A stretch of DNA of 35,543 bases from Caldithrix sp. (GCA_020722815.1 DYKB01000067.1:1-35543); one strand, 5' to 3'. Positions 23,619 through 33,189 are shown, counted from the first letter of the stretch. Made by a program: numbers and translations. Notes: generated from the letters alone by a model not told the origin.

Positions 23619-26117
23619 ATGCCCAATTCAAATTTACAATTTGCTGAAATTGCCGTACCGGTGCCGGTGGATCAATTGTTTACCTATGTCATTCCGGAAA
23701 ATTTTCAGGAATCAATCCAGCCGGGGATGCGGGTATTGGTTCCATTTGGCAGGCAGCAAATGACCGGCTATGTTGTCAGATTGAGTCCCAAGACCGATGT
23801 AAAGAATTTGAGATCAATTATTGATATTCTGGATGAACAGCCGGCCTTTAGCAAAGAGTTGCTTGAATTGGCGCAATGGATCGGGGATTATTATTTATGC
23901 AGCACCGGTGAAGCTCTGAAGGCCATGCTACCGGCTGGTATCAATATTGAATCAGAACAGACCGTCACACTCATGCCAGATGAAAGCTCGCTTTTTCCGG
24001 AATATGTTTCAACCACATCAAGAACTTTCCAGGCCAGAATTTTAGCGGTTCTCGCCCAGGAAGGCGAACAAACGCTGAAACAATTGCAAAAAAAGGTGGG
24101 CATTAAGGGACTTTATTATAATATCCGACAACTGGTTCAAAAAAACCGTATCCAACTTTCCTCAAAATTACTGGAAGCACAAGTTAAGCCGAAAATGATT
24201 CGGTTTGTCCAACTAAAGCCGGCTTTCTATGATGAAATAATTTTAAATGAAGTACTCGAAAAATCAAAAATAAAATCAAAAAAACGCACTCAATGCCTCC
24301 AGTACCTCAAATTGCGACCACACGCGATTCCGGTTATCGAACTGGTTCAGGCATGTAAAACTTCGGGACAACTTATCCATTCACTCGCGCAAGAGGGGTT
24401 GGTTGATATTACCCATCAGGAAATTATCCGAACACTTTATAGTGCTTCAGACGAAACGAAACCGCCGCAAATCACCCTGAATGTTGATCAGAAACAGGCG
24501 CTGAATGAAATTTACGCGCAATTGAAAATCGACCAATTTAAAGTCTTTTTGCTGCACGGCGTGACGGGTAGTGGGAAAACGCAGGTTTATATTGAAGCAT
24601 TGAAAAAAATCGTTGCACGCGGGAAAGGGGGGATTGTGCTGGTTCCCGAAATTTCACTCACGCCCCAAACGGTCCGACGATTTCAGGCAAATTTTCCCGG
24701 ACAGGTGGCGGTCCTGCATAGCCGAATGTCACCTGGCGAACGGTATGATTCCTGGCGCAAATTAAAAGATGGGACTTTTCGGATTGCCGTGGGCGCGCGT
24801 TCTGCTATTTTTGCTCCGATTGAAAAAATTGGGATTATCATCGTGGATGAGGAACACGAAGCCTCTTACAAGCAATTTGAATCAAATCCGCTGTATCACG
24901 CACGAGACGTAGCCGTCATGCGCGCAAAATTAAATAAAGCCATTGTTTTATTGGGTTCAGCCACGCCATCGATTGAATCCTATCATAACGCTTTAACTGG
25001 AAAATATCATCTGCTAAAATTACCGCGACGGATTGATGATATCCCCATGCCGGATGTGAAAATTATCGATCTCATGCGGGAGCATCGGGTTTATGGATAC
25101 GATTTAACCACAGTTTTTTCCATTCCCTTAAAGAAAAAAATACAGGAAAAACTGGATAAAGGCGAGCAAATTATTCTGCTCCAAAACCGACGTGGCCATT
25201 CGCCATTTGTCCGCTGTCAGGAGTGTGGATTTATTGAACAGTGCGTCCATTGCAACATCACCCTCACCTATCATAAAAAGGGCAATCACCTCCGCTGTCA
25301 TTATTGCGGCTATTCCCGGTCGCTTTCGCTGAAATGTCCCCAATGCGGCAAGGAAGAATTGATTTTCAAAGGGGTGGGAACCCAGAAAGTGGAAGAGGAA
25401 CTTAAAAAACTATTCCCCGAAACCCGGGTTGTGCGGATGGATCTCGATACCACATCCGGAAAACTGGCGCATGACCGGATTATCATCGATTTCGGAAATG
25501 GGAAATACGACATTTTACTCGGTACACAGATGGTCGCCAAAGGGCTGGATTTTCATCGGGTGACGCTGGTGGGCGTTATTTCAGCCGATACCGGGCTGTT
25601 TCTTCCCGATTTTCATGCTTCAGAGCGAACTTTTCAGCTTCTCACCCAGGTTGCGGGCCGGCCAGGTCGCAAAGGCGCGCAAGGAGAAGTTATTATCCAA
25701 ACATATTCACCGGACAACCCCTGTCTGATTTATGCCAAAAATCATGATTACGAAGGATTTTATGCCAATGAAGAACGTGCGCGACGAGAATTGAATTATC
25801 CCCCTTATGGAAAAATGATTGCGATCTTCTTTCGTGGCGTGAATGAAAATGCGGTCGCTTCGGCTGCCCGAAAGTTTCGCCAAATTCTGGAAACCCGCAA
25901 CGTGCCATTCGATATTCTGGGTCCGGCGCCATCCCCCATTACGAAAATTGAAAACCATTATCGCTGGCAAATTGCCCTCAGGTCACCCCGAAGTCAGGAC
26001 CCGACGGGGACAAATATGAAAAAATTTGTAAAGGAAGCCAATAACCTTTTCCAGAAGGAATTACAGCGTTTAAAAATCAAGATGATAATAGATGTCGATC
26101 CGATTTCGATGTTTTAA
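23619..26117 (+). CDS. priA: Primosomal protein N' (replication-restart helicase PriA)
   Basis: 832 aa, the normal length. PriA recognises stalled forks and reloads the replicative helicase. The N-terminal DNA-binding domain (AEIAVPVPVDQLFTYVIPE...GMRVLVPFGRQ) is followed by Walker A GVTGSGKT near 314-321, Walker B-type DEEH near 410, and LGSATPS. Two zinc clusters follow, in CQECGFIEQCVHC and HCHYCG...CPQCG form near 530-575. The helicase C-terminal motifs are LGTQMVAKGLDFHRV and QVAGRPGRKG. The last reads GRPGR where GRAGR is usual, a mild change. The ribosome site is weak. It is convergent with the small exported protein, 21 nt apart. Confidence 0.97.
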   Translation: MPNSNLQFAEIAVPVPVDQLFTYVIPENFQESIQPGMRVLVPFGRQQMTGYVVRLSPKTDVKNLRSIIDILDEQPAFSKELLELAQWIGDYYLCSTGEALKAMLPAGINIESEQTVTLMPDESSLFPEYVSTTSRTFQARILAVLAQEGEQTLKQLQKKVGIKGLYYNIRQLVQKNRIQLSSKLLEAQVKPKMIRFVQLKPAFYDEIILNEVLEKSKIKSKKRTQCLQYLKLRPHAIPVIELVQACKTSGQLIHSLAQEGLVDITHQEIIRTLYSASDETKPPQITLNVDQKQALNEIYAQLKIDQFKVFLLHGVTGSGKTQVYIEALKKIVARGKGGIVLVPEISLTPQTVRRFQANFPGQVAVLHSRMSPGERYDSWRKLKDGTFRIAVGARSAIFAPIEKIGIIIVDEEHEASYKQFESNPLYHARDVAVMRAKLNKAIVLLGSATPSIESYHNALTGKYHLLKLPRRIDDIPMPDVKIIDLMREHRVYGYDLTTVFSIPLKKKIQEKLDKGEQIILLQNRRGHSPFVRCQECGFIEQCVHCNITLTYHKKGNHLRCHYCGYSRSLSLKCPQCGKEELIFKGVGTQKVEEELKKLFPETRVVRMDLDTTSGKLAHDRIIIDFGNGKYDILLGTQMVAKGLDFHRVTLVGVISADTGLFLPDFHASERTFQLLTQVAGRPGRKGAQGEVIIQTYSPDNPCLIYAKNHDYEGFYANEERARRELNYPPYGKMIAIFFRGVNENAVASAARKFRQILETRNVPFDILGPAPSPITKIENHYRWQIALRSPRSQDPTGTNMKKFVKEANNLFQKELQRLKIKMIIDVDPISMF

Positions 26118-26138
26118 AATAATTCTTTTTCAATCCAC

Positions 26139-26537
26139 TTATTTGCGCTTTGAGTACTTTTCCGGAAATCGAAAATCTCGTTTTTCTTTAAACTGCCGAT
26201 TAAATGGACCGGGAGCATACTTTAATGGAATGCTGATTTTCGGATCCATTGAATTCTCTGCCGGTGCAATCGTAATTTGGAGATCCATATCATTATCGGC
26301 CGGACCGAAACTCATTTTTGAATCCGGATACTTTTGGGGTATTTGAAAATGAGGAGGAAGCATCTTGTGCATATTTGTGTTTAATGAATCAAGCAAAAAC
26401 TTTTGCGCCGGGGATAAAAATTTAGTTGAATCCTTCAGACTTGTCCGAATGTTTAAAGAATCTGATGCGAAGGCGAAATGAGCGGCACTCATCATCACTA
26501 CAAGAAAAACGGCTAATAATTTATTTCCATTTTTCAT
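26139..26537 (-). CDS. Small exported hypothetical protein
   Basis: 132 aa with a clear signal peptide (MKNGNKLLAVFLVVMMSAAHFAFA). The mature part is Pro-, Met- and Lys-rich, with a repeated motif: DLQITIAPAENSMDPKISIP follows a similar PADNDMDLQI stretch. The C-terminus is basic (FRFPEKYSKRK). I recognise no domain. It is read convergently with priA. The weak internal repetition and signal peptide support a real gene. Function unknown. Confidence 0.65.
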   Translation of the reverse strand: MKNGNKLLAVFLVVMMSAAHFAFASDSLNIRTSLKDSTKFLSPAQKFLLDSLNTNMHKMLPPHFQIPQKYPDSKMSFGPADNDMDLQITIAPAENSMDPKISIPLKYAPGPFNRQFKEKRDFRFPEKYSKRK

Positions 26538-26920
26538 GGCTGAACTCCATTTAAAACCGTAAAAATTGATTTATGTGGCATGCTAAACATAATTTATTCA
26601 AAAACAATGCCAATGGCAACTATTTCTTTCTTTCGGATTAACGTCAGGTCTCAAATAAACTTTTGTTAGTCAACCCCGCTTTTTCAATCCACCCACCCTG
26701 TTTTTCTACTAGAATTTTGGCTGGTAAATACTCTTTCCGATCTGATTTTACCGGTTTCCTGCCATTTTAAAAAAAAATTAATTGATTTTTTCAATTATTT
26801 TGATTAGTATTTTAGTGTATATATAAATTATACGATTCGATTCAGCATAAATTTCCATGGAAAAAAAGTCAAAATAATCAAATATGAGAATTTTATCACC
26901 TCTTAACAAAAAAGAAAATA
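26538..26920. other. Intergenic region upstream of the PHA-type gene
   Basis: About 380 bases without a supported gene. It contains a candidate promoter, TTGATT (26800-26805) with TATAAA (26822-26827) at 16 bp, and a small AATTGA/TCAATT hairpin near 26780-26796. Confidence 0.4.
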
Positions 26921-27217
26921 ATGACGATTGAACATTATCACCACCTGTCACAATCAGAAGTTGTTTCAAAGATAAATGATTTGTTGGAATCATTTACGAA
27001 TCCCGGTCAGTACCACGTTTCGGATATTAAAAAATCCTGGAATGACGATAATTCCCAATTAAATTTTTCTTTTAAACTACAGGGCACAACCATTCAGGGG
27101 TTCATCGCCCTGAAACCCAATTCAATTCTTCTGGAAAGCACTTTGCCGCCTTTGGCCAGGTTTTTTGAAGGAAAAATTAAAAGCTTTATTCGCGAAAAAA
27201 TGGAAGAAATCTTTTAG
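26921..27217 (+). CDS. Polyhydroxyalkanoate-system-family (PHA_gran_rgn-like) small protein
   Basis: 98 aa without signal peptide. The pattern HLSQSEVVSKINDLLESF, then KKSWNDDNSQLNFSFKLQGTTIQGFI in two blocks, LESTLPPLARFFEGKI and IREKMEEIF is that of the PF09650 family, annotated as polyhydroxyalkanoic acid system proteins. The family's true function is not established, and members occur in organisms without PHA, so the label says little. There is no phaC in the window. It sits 39 nt before the methylase-like gene and probably shares its transcript, though a functional link is not evident. Confidence 0.75.
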   Translation: MTIEHYHHLSQSEVVSKINDLLESFTNPGQYHVSDIKKSWNDDNSQLNFSFKLQGTTIQGFIALKPNSILLESTLPPLARFFEGKIKSFIREKMEEIF

Positions 27218-27256
27218 ATTGAATCATACCAGCACTCTTGATGGAGAACCGGTATA

Positions 27257-30118
27257 ATGAATCACGATAAATCCAGCTTGAATGAAATCCATTATCCAAT
27301 GCTAAAAATAGTGGATGAGGCAGCCCAGACCCAGCGTTCGGACAAATTTCACGAACAGGCCAGATTCTGGTTCAATACCAATCCGACCATCATCCGCGAA
27401 TTGCTCTCCTGGATTTATCAGCATCAGGATCAACTTCATTTACCACTGACCGACACACAAAATCCTGCCCTGACGATTCTTGATCCATTCATGGGCTTTG
27501 GAACTGTGCTTAAAGAGGCGCTGGCGTTTGATGCGAATCCCATTGGTATTGAAATTAATCCTGTTTCCTGGTTTTTTGCGCGGATTGAACTGGACCAGCA
27601 TGACTCAAAATCTTTTTCCAGTGCTTGCCGACGATTGGCGAAACGCAAAACCTGGCATAATACGACACTTGAGGAAGAGCTTCATAGCTACTACAAAACT
27701 ACCTGTCCCTGTGAAGAAAACCATACCGAAAAAGCCGATGTGGTCCGGCTTTTCTGGATTCAGACCGATATATGCAGCAATCCGAACTGCCAAAAAAGAA
27801 TTCCTCTATTTGAAGATTTTATTGTTTTTCAGAAAAAAGTAACGGTGAACTATTATCCAGATGTCACCTGTCCTTCCTGCAAACAGAAGTTTGACTGGGA
27901 TTTAGACCTGGTCACCCTGATTGTCGAGCCTAATCTCATGGTAAATGGCCTGCAGGATGCTGCTGGCATCGAACGCGGGACAAGACTATGGACATATAGT
28001 GAAAATCAGTTGAAATGTCCATCGTGTCATAACGAGGTGCAAAATCTTCAAAAATTACCCGCTATCGAACAAAAAAAGGTGCTCCTCTCGGTGCTTTTTT
28101 GCCCCTATTGCCAAAACGTCTGGCAATATCGGGGAAATTTACCGCAAAATGTGCGCTGTCCCTCCTGTCGGAGCGCTTATTATCCGCGGGAGGGAAATGT
28201 TCAGCGCGATTGGTATACCTGCCCCTATTGTGGTTCACGTGACAAAGTTCAATATACTTCCACCGCGGAGGCGGCGGAAAAAAGAATTCCGGTGCTTCCT
28301 TTTGCGCTTGAGGGTTATTGTGCTTTTTGTCATCAGAAAAAAAATCAGACGCATGATTGTTTGCTGCATAAAACCGGCGGCCGGTTTTTCAAAAAAATTT
28401 CCACAAAAGATTTTTCGCATTTCTTAACCGTTTCCCAGCTCTGGGGCGAACAGCAGCAACATCTGGACTTTCCGGTTTCGGAAATTGTAAGTGGCAAAGA
28501 GACCCAGATTTTATTGGAACATCAATATTTTTACTGGTTTCAACTTTTCAATGCCCGCCAATTGCTGAGTCTGGCCACCCTGTTACGCGCCATCATTGAA
28601 GAACCGGATAAAAAATCACGACAGTTATTACTCACGGCTTTTCTTTTAACGCTGGAGTCCAATAATATTTTTACAATCTTTGATCGTAAACGGCATCGGA
28701 TTAAAGGAATTTTTGACGAGAAACCGTTCACTGTTCCCTATCGCTATACCGAGGGAAACCTGTGGGGGATTGAAGGCGAAGAAGGTTCTTTTTCTTATCA
28801 CGTGACCCAATTAAAACAACGACTTAAAACATCCCAGGCCGATAGACCCGCGTCAACGGCTGCACCGGTTCCGGGGTTTCAGAATAATATCTGGTGTTCT
28901 TCAATTTCGAGCCAGAATTTGCAGAATTATCTATCGCCGGTTGATATCATTCTATCGGAAATTCCACCTCCAATCGATACGCTTTTTATGGAATGGTCAG
29001 ATTTTTACTATGTCTGGCTGCGCCTGGCATTGAAAAATGAGTACACCTTTTTCAATCCGGAACATGTCCATCGAATCGAAAACATCAATTTTCTGGATCG
29101 GAGTCGTACGAAAACCAACAAATATTTTACCCAGCTTAAAGAGATATTGCGAAAATGTGCTGCCGCACTTAAGCCGGAAGGTCTGGCATTGTTTATCCTA
29201 CCCGATCAGCGAGAATCGTTCTGGCCGGCTTTGACCGAAACGATCTTTCAGGCTGGATTTACCGTTGATTTTATCTGGCCAGTTTCGTCGGTCGCTCTCA
29301 CCGGTTCATCACGAACGCGTGCAGGGTTTGATAAAGTCATTTTTGGCTGCCGGAACCTGGAAGAATTGCCAGTTGAAAATTCCATTAACTGGAAAAATTC
29401 GATTCTTTCGCTGCAAGAAGTGCTAAAAAATGAATTCAATAAATTCCAGATTGGTTTAGACAATCAGCCAAAAATTAAGCAAGCCTTTCAACGATTTATC
29501 CTTCTCGGTCAGGGTTTTCATGAAATATCAAAAATATACAAAATTCTCCAAAAATCACCCTTTCCCGTTCGCCTGAGAAAGCTATTCCAACTCGTGTATC
29601 TCAATATCGATCGAATCCTTCATCCCGAGAACAATCTCCCGAAAATTTTATATGAAATTGATCCAATTTCTTATATTTATTTCGCTTTTTTATGCTCTCA
29701 GACCGAAATTGACAATACCGAACTAGCTAACCATTGCCTCGGTATTTGTGAAATAGAAAGTTTAATTCAGGCTGGAATCATTATCCCTTCCAGCCAGAAA
29801 ACAGGACGCCAATATCAGATCAACGATCCGATAGGCCGATATGAAATGTTACGTGAACAATATCTGGATATCTGGCAGCAAAGTGGCATTCAGACGGATC
29901 TTTTCCAGAGCCAGGATCCGTTGGTAAATCTCTTTTCCTATTCACTGGTCGACATCCTGCATCTGCTTATCGGACTGGTGTTCTACGGCGAGACAATTCA
30001 CGATAAGATCACCAGATGGAAAATTCCCAGAGAACTCATTCTCGAGACGGGGAATTATCTGATTAAGCGGGAAGTGCCTTTTGCTGATCTGGTCGGTCAT
30101 TTGATAAATAAAATTTGA
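27257..30118 (+). CDS. Large zinc-ribbon DNA-methylase-like protein (DUF1156-type), with atypical catalytic motif
   Basis: 953 aa. ILDPFMGFGTVLKEAL (76-83 for the core) is the SAM-binding motif and NPVSWFFARIEL the following one. A long insert of Cys pairs between about 150 and 375 (CPSCKQKF, CPSCHNEV, CPYCQNV, CPSCRSAYY, CPYCGSRD, YCAFC) forms several zinc ribbons. The second half has DIILSEIPPP (567-572) followed by WSDFYYVWLRLALK. This aligns with the DPPY...SDFFYVWLRR region of DUF1156-family amino-methyltransferases, but DPPY reads IPPP. LFILPDQRESFWPALTETIFQAGF resembles the family's C-terminal part. It could be an adenine methylase with altered chemistry or a dead homologue. No restriction or helicase partner is adjacent. 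Substrate unknown. Confidence 0.8.
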   Translation: MNHDKSSLNEIHYPMLKIVDEAAQTQRSDKFHEQARFWFNTNPTIIRELLSWIYQHQDQLHLPLTDTQNPALTILDPFMGFGTVLKEALAFDANPIGIEINPVSWFFARIELDQHDSKSFSSACRRLAKRKTWHNTTLEEELHSYYKTTCPCEENHTEKADVVRLFWIQTDICSNPNCQKRIPLFEDFIVFQKKVTVNYYPDVTCPSCKQKFDWDLDLVTLIVEPNLMVNGLQDAAGIERGTRLWTYSENQLKCPSCHNEVQNLQKLPAIEQKKVLLSVLFCPYCQNVWQYRGNLPQNVRCPSCRSAYYPREGNVQRDWYTCPYCGSRDKVQYTSTAEAAEKRIPVLPFALEGYCAFCHQKKNQTHDCLLHKTGGRFFKKISTKDFSHFLTVSQLWGEQQQHLDFPVSEIVSGKETQILLEHQYFYWFQLFNARQLLSLATLLRAIIEEPDKKSRQLLLTAFLLTLESNNIFTIFDRKRHRIKGIFDEKPFTVPYRYTEGNLWGIEGEEGSFSYHVTQLKQRLKTSQADRPASTAAPVPGFQNNIWCSSISSQNLQNYLSPVDIILSEIPPPIDTLFMEWSDFYYVWLRLALKNEYTFFNPEHVHRIENINFLDRSRTKTNKYFTQLKEILRKCAAALKPEGLALFILPDQRESFWPALTETIFQAGFTVDFIWPVSSVALTGSSRTRAGFDKVIFGCRNLEELPVENSINWKNSILSLQEVLKNEFNKFQIGLDNQPKIKQAFQRFILLGQGFHEISKIYKILQKSPFPVRLRKLFQLVYLNIDRILHPENNLPKILYEIDPISYIYFAFLCSQTEIDNTELANHCLGICEIESLIQAGIIIPSSQKTGRQYQINDPIGRYEMLREQYLDIWQQSGIQTDLFQSQDPLVNLFSYSLVDILHLLIGLVFYGETIHDKITRWKIPRELILETGNYLIKREVPFADLVGHLINKI

Positions 30119-30119
30119 G

Positions 30120-30133
30120 GCGTCATGCGTGAT
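30120..30133. repeat. Short dispersed repeat, copy 1 (GCGTCATGCGTGAT)
   Basis: GCGTCATGCGTGAT begins 2 nt after the methylase stop, and further GCG/GAT/CAC words follow to about 30165. The same 14 bases recur at 33190-33203, just after another gene end. Confidence 0.6.
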
Positions 30134-30206
30134 GCGTAATACGTCACGCGTAATAAGTGACAAATATACTCGTAGCAAAATGGTTTTCAGATTCACACCA
30201 ATCTGA

Positions 30207-30551
30207 CCCTCACCCCAACCCTCTTCCAGAGGGCTGAGCGCGTCCCATATCTTTTACTGGACACGGGGAGAGGACGAATTCCCCTTCCCTATTTTGTTAG
30301 GGAAGGGGTCAGGGGATGGGTAAAAAAGGATGCGGACATAACAAAGAAATATTTTTTTTAATTAAGTTTCATTGTGACCAGGAGAAAAGTTTAAATTTGT
30401 TCTTATCAACACCATTTTTTAACCCATCCCCCAATCCCTTCCCTCAAATCAGGGAAGGGGAGTGTCCAGTAACGAAATGTGGGTCAAGATCAGTCCAGCG
30501 GGAGAGGACGTAGCTATCCCCTCTCCCCCCGGGAGAGGGTTAGGGTGAGGG
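30207..30551. repeat. 345-bp nested inverted repeat
   Basis: Three pairs of arms are in register. CCCTCACCCCAACCCTCT (30207-30224) pairs with 30534-30551 with one mismatch. TTACTGGACAC (30254-30264) pairs perfectly with 30462-30472. GGGGATGGGT (30312-30321) pairs perfectly with 30422-30431. Each arm also contains its own CCCTTCCCT/AGGGAAGGG hairpin (30281-30308 and 30436-30459). The centre (30322-30421) is unrelated AT-rich sequence. Such GC-rich arms in an AT-rich genome resemble dispersed REP-type intergenic repeats. Confidence 0.7.
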
Positions 30552-30770
30552 CAGTTTTTAATTCAACTTATTCTATAATTTTCAATTAGTTATCACCTTA
30601 ACCTGTCGGCTATGGGACCAGGGGTGAGTTTATTGTTCACGTTTTTATTTTATTCACAAAAGCCGAAAACCACTTTGGCTTTAGTATAATTTTCAAATGT
30701 AATAACGGCCCGCGGTTGCGTTGCATGCGGAGCGAGCACAGCGAGTGGAGCATGTCAACTCCAACCGCTG

Positions 30771-30861
30771 GTTATTGCGCCCGTACTGCTCCCAGCCCTT
30801 GCCGCTGGCCCTTTTCATCGATGGCACCCGGTTTTACCTATACCATTCTGGGCGCAATAAC
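30771..30861. repeat. Inverted repeat GTTATTGCGCCC / GGGCGCAATAAC
   Basis: The perfect 12-base arms at 30771-30782 and 30850-30861 enclose about 67 bases. A GC-rich block just upstream (30703-30775) has an imperfect inverted pair of its own (GCGGTTG and CAACCGC). No protein is encoded. Confidence 0.6.
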
Positions 30862-31046
30862 ATAATATTATATTTCACCCATCACGCATCACGTTTCCCC
30901 CTCACTCCTTCAATTTTTTTCCACCAAATTGAAAATTTTCCACCGTTCTTGCGTATAACAAAAAAGGCTGGCTTATTCAAATTTATACAGAAACTGCATC
31001 AAATGCTCTTATCCGCTCATTTTTTATCAAGCGAAAGGATTTTGTT

Positions 31047-33167
31047 ATGAAAGGATTTATTCACTACATCATCTTAATTTTAATTGTCTCTTGCGCCGGT
31101 TCTTATGCCCAATTGGACAGCGTTCGCTATTTTCAATATATTCAGGATATTGATTCCCGATCGGATGAAAAATTAGCCGATTTTCTCATTCAGGAAATTG
31201 AAGTTTTTCAGAAAATGTATCCTGAAAATCAACATATTGCTGATACACAATTGATGCTGGGAAAAACTTATGAACGAAAGGATGAAAAATTCCTGGCATT
31301 TGCGGCTTATTATAAAGCGATTTATCAATTTCCTGAAACCGCCATTTGGGATTCCTGTTTAAATCGGGTGCGCAGGCTTCTCCAGGTATCAAATCTGAAA
31401 ATTAATAAAAAAGACACCCTGCTCCAGCTTTATAATTTTGATTTTACCACCTTACAACGCCCGGCTGATAAATTTTACGGGTATTTGTCATTACTCCAAC
31501 TGCTTAACCAGAAAGAATTAGAGATTTGGTTGCAACAGGAATATCAAAAGTTTTTTATCCGACATTCCGAAGATGAGCGAAATGCTCAAATTTTGACCTG
31601 GCAGGCTGATTTAATACAAAAAAAAGCCCGCGAACGTAAAGATAATATTTTTAAATCCAGTAAAGGCCAATTTATCGAAACCGAGGCAGCATATTATAAA
31701 GTCGGTTTTCTCTATCCCGACAGCCCGGTTCGGGCTTATTCCGAGCTTCAGCGGGGTTTAATTACCAGTGAGTTGGATAAACAACAAAAAGCCATTGATA
31801 TTTTGCGGGATGTGGTGAAAAAATATCCCGACACAGATCATGCCGTTAAAGCGCTTTTTGCCATTGCGGATATTCAGGAAAATAAAATCAAAAATCCGCA
31901 GCAGGCAATTTATGACTATCTTCAGGTGGTCACCAATTATCCGGCCTCCATCGAGGCTGTCCGCGCACTGGAAGCCATTGCAGAAATAAAGCGCAAGTCA
32001 AAAGATTACACCGGTGCCGTCGCAGTCTACGAGGAACTTATCCAAAAATATCCGGAAAATACCGCCGCCCGAAAAGCATTGTCAAAAATCACTGAAATTT
32101 ATCAGAAAAATGTAAAAGACAATGAAAAAGCCGTCGAGACATTAACCCGATTTTACAAACTCTATCCGCAGGATCCCCAAACCCCTGAAAGATTACTCGA
32201 AGCCGCCACTCTGTGTGAGAAAAAATTAAAAGACCCGCAGAAAGCGCAGCTCTTTTACACGATTATTAATCGAAATTATCCCGAACATCCGGCGAATAAA
32301 ACCGCCTCCAGTAAAATCGACACCGTACAGGTGGATGAACAGGCACTGGAACAGCTTCTCGAAAGCCACGAAAACGTGCCAGCCGATACCTCACGATTGA
32401 AAAACATGCCGGCTGATTCCTCATCCAATCCACCTGATTCTTTCAATGATGAGTCGAATATATTTGAAACTTCAGAAATTATCCATCCCGCAACCGTTCT
32501 GTTCAGCAAGGAAGGCGATTCCAACCCCTCCCCAGCGGTAATGACGACGAATGCCAATGACCGGGATATCCAGAGTCTCGATACCGGACGACAGACGTCA
32601 TTTCTTTCGCAGCTTGAAAAAGATGTCATATTGGAGATTAATTTAATGCGTTCGAATCCCCCGCGCTATGCGGAACGCTATTTAACCGCTTTTAAAAAAA
32701 TGTTTAAAGGGAAAAAGATTGTGGCACCCGGCCAGACGCCGCTGATCACTTACGAAGGAACCAGAGCAGTGGATGAATGCATTCAGGTGCTGAAAAAGAC
32801 GCCGCCGCTACCGATTTTTACGCCGGCTGAAGGATTAACCCGTGCTGCCCGTGATCATGCCAAAGATCAGGCGCGCAGCGGACGAACCGGCCATGATGGC
32901 GCCGATGGCAGCACCATGACGGAACGAATCGAACGCTACGGCCAGTGGACTGGTCTTTGCGGGGAAAATATCTCATACGGCTACAATAATGCCCGCCGGA
33001 TCGTCATCCAATTGCTGGTGGATGATGGCGTCCCTTCGCGAGGGCATCGGGAGAGTTTTTTAAATCCACAATTCACCCTGATTGGGGCAGCCTGTGGGAA
33101 ACATGCGAAATTTAAATATATGTGCGTGGTGGATATGGCGAGTTTTTATAGTGATCATCGTCGATAG
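31047..33167 (+). CDS. Exported TPR protein with C-terminal CAP (SCP/PR-1-like) domain
   Basis: 706 aa. The signal peptide MKGFIHYIILILIVSCAGSYAQ could be a lipoprotein signal at Cys. Residues about 25-430 are tetratricopeptide repeats of the BamD/YbgF type: AFAAYYKAIYQFPET, AIDILRDVVKKYPDTDHAVKALFAIADIQ, AIYDYLQVVTNYPAS and AVAVYEELIQKYPENTAARKAL. A Ser/Asp-rich linker (about 440-520) leads to a CAP domain (about 525-700): EINLMRSNPPRYAERYL, LTRAARDHAKDQARSGRTGHDGADG, GENISYGYNNARRIVIQLLVDDGVPSRGHR and FTLIGAACG. The conserved His and Glu of the CAP cavity are present. CAP domains bind lipids or act in cell-wall and host interactions; the TPRs suggest protein docking. Substrate unknown. Confidence 0.9.
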   Translation: MKGFIHYIILILIVSCAGSYAQLDSVRYFQYIQDIDSRSDEKLADFLIQEIEVFQKMYPENQHIADTQLMLGKTYERKDEKFLAFAAYYKAIYQFPETAIWDSCLNRVRRLLQVSNLKINKKDTLLQLYNFDFTTLQRPADKFYGYLSLLQLLNQKELEIWLQQEYQKFFIRHSEDERNAQILTWQADLIQKKARERKDNIFKSSKGQFIETEAAYYKVGFLYPDSPVRAYSELQRGLITSELDKQQKAIDILRDVVKKYPDTDHAVKALFAIADIQENKIKNPQQAIYDYLQVVTNYPASIEAVRALEAIAEIKRKSKDYTGAVAVYEELIQKYPENTAARKALSKITEIYQKNVKDNEKAVETLTRFYKLYPQDPQTPERLLEAATLCEKKLKDPQKAQLFYTIINRNYPEHPANKTASSKIDTVQVDEQALEQLLESHENVPADTSRLKNMPADSSSNPPDSFNDESNIFETSEIIHPATVLFSKEGDSNPSPAVMTTNANDRDIQSLDTGRQTSFLSQLEKDVILEINLMRSNPPRYAERYLTAFKKMFKGKKIVAPGQTPLITYEGTRAVDECIQVLKKTPPLPIFTPAEGLTRAARDHAKDQARSGRTGHDGADGSTMTERIERYGQWTGLCGENISYGYNNARRIVIQLLVDDGVPSRGHRESFLNPQFTLIGAACGKHAKFKYMCVVDMASFYSDHRR

Positions 33168-33189
33168 GAGTAAGGGCGTGAAACATGAT

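Larger units (their letters stand above)
30119..31046. other. Repeat-rich intergenic region
   Basis: About 930 bases with no convincing gene. It holds a short dispersed repeat, a 345-bp nested inverted repeat and a second inverted pair (separate entries). A possible promoter for the TPR-CAP gene is TTGAAA (30929) with TATAAC (30954), though its 19-bp spacing is long. Confidence 0.6.

Noticed and set aside
26921..30118. PHA-type gene and methylase-like gene as a defence island
   Set aside because: No nuclease, helicase, integrase or other defence gene is adjacent, and the PHA-type protein has no known defence role.
30721..31050. Plus-strand ORF of 109 aa before the TPR-CAP gene
   Set aside because: Crosses the inverted-repeat element, has unusual composition and no domain; the TPR-CAP gene start overlaps it.
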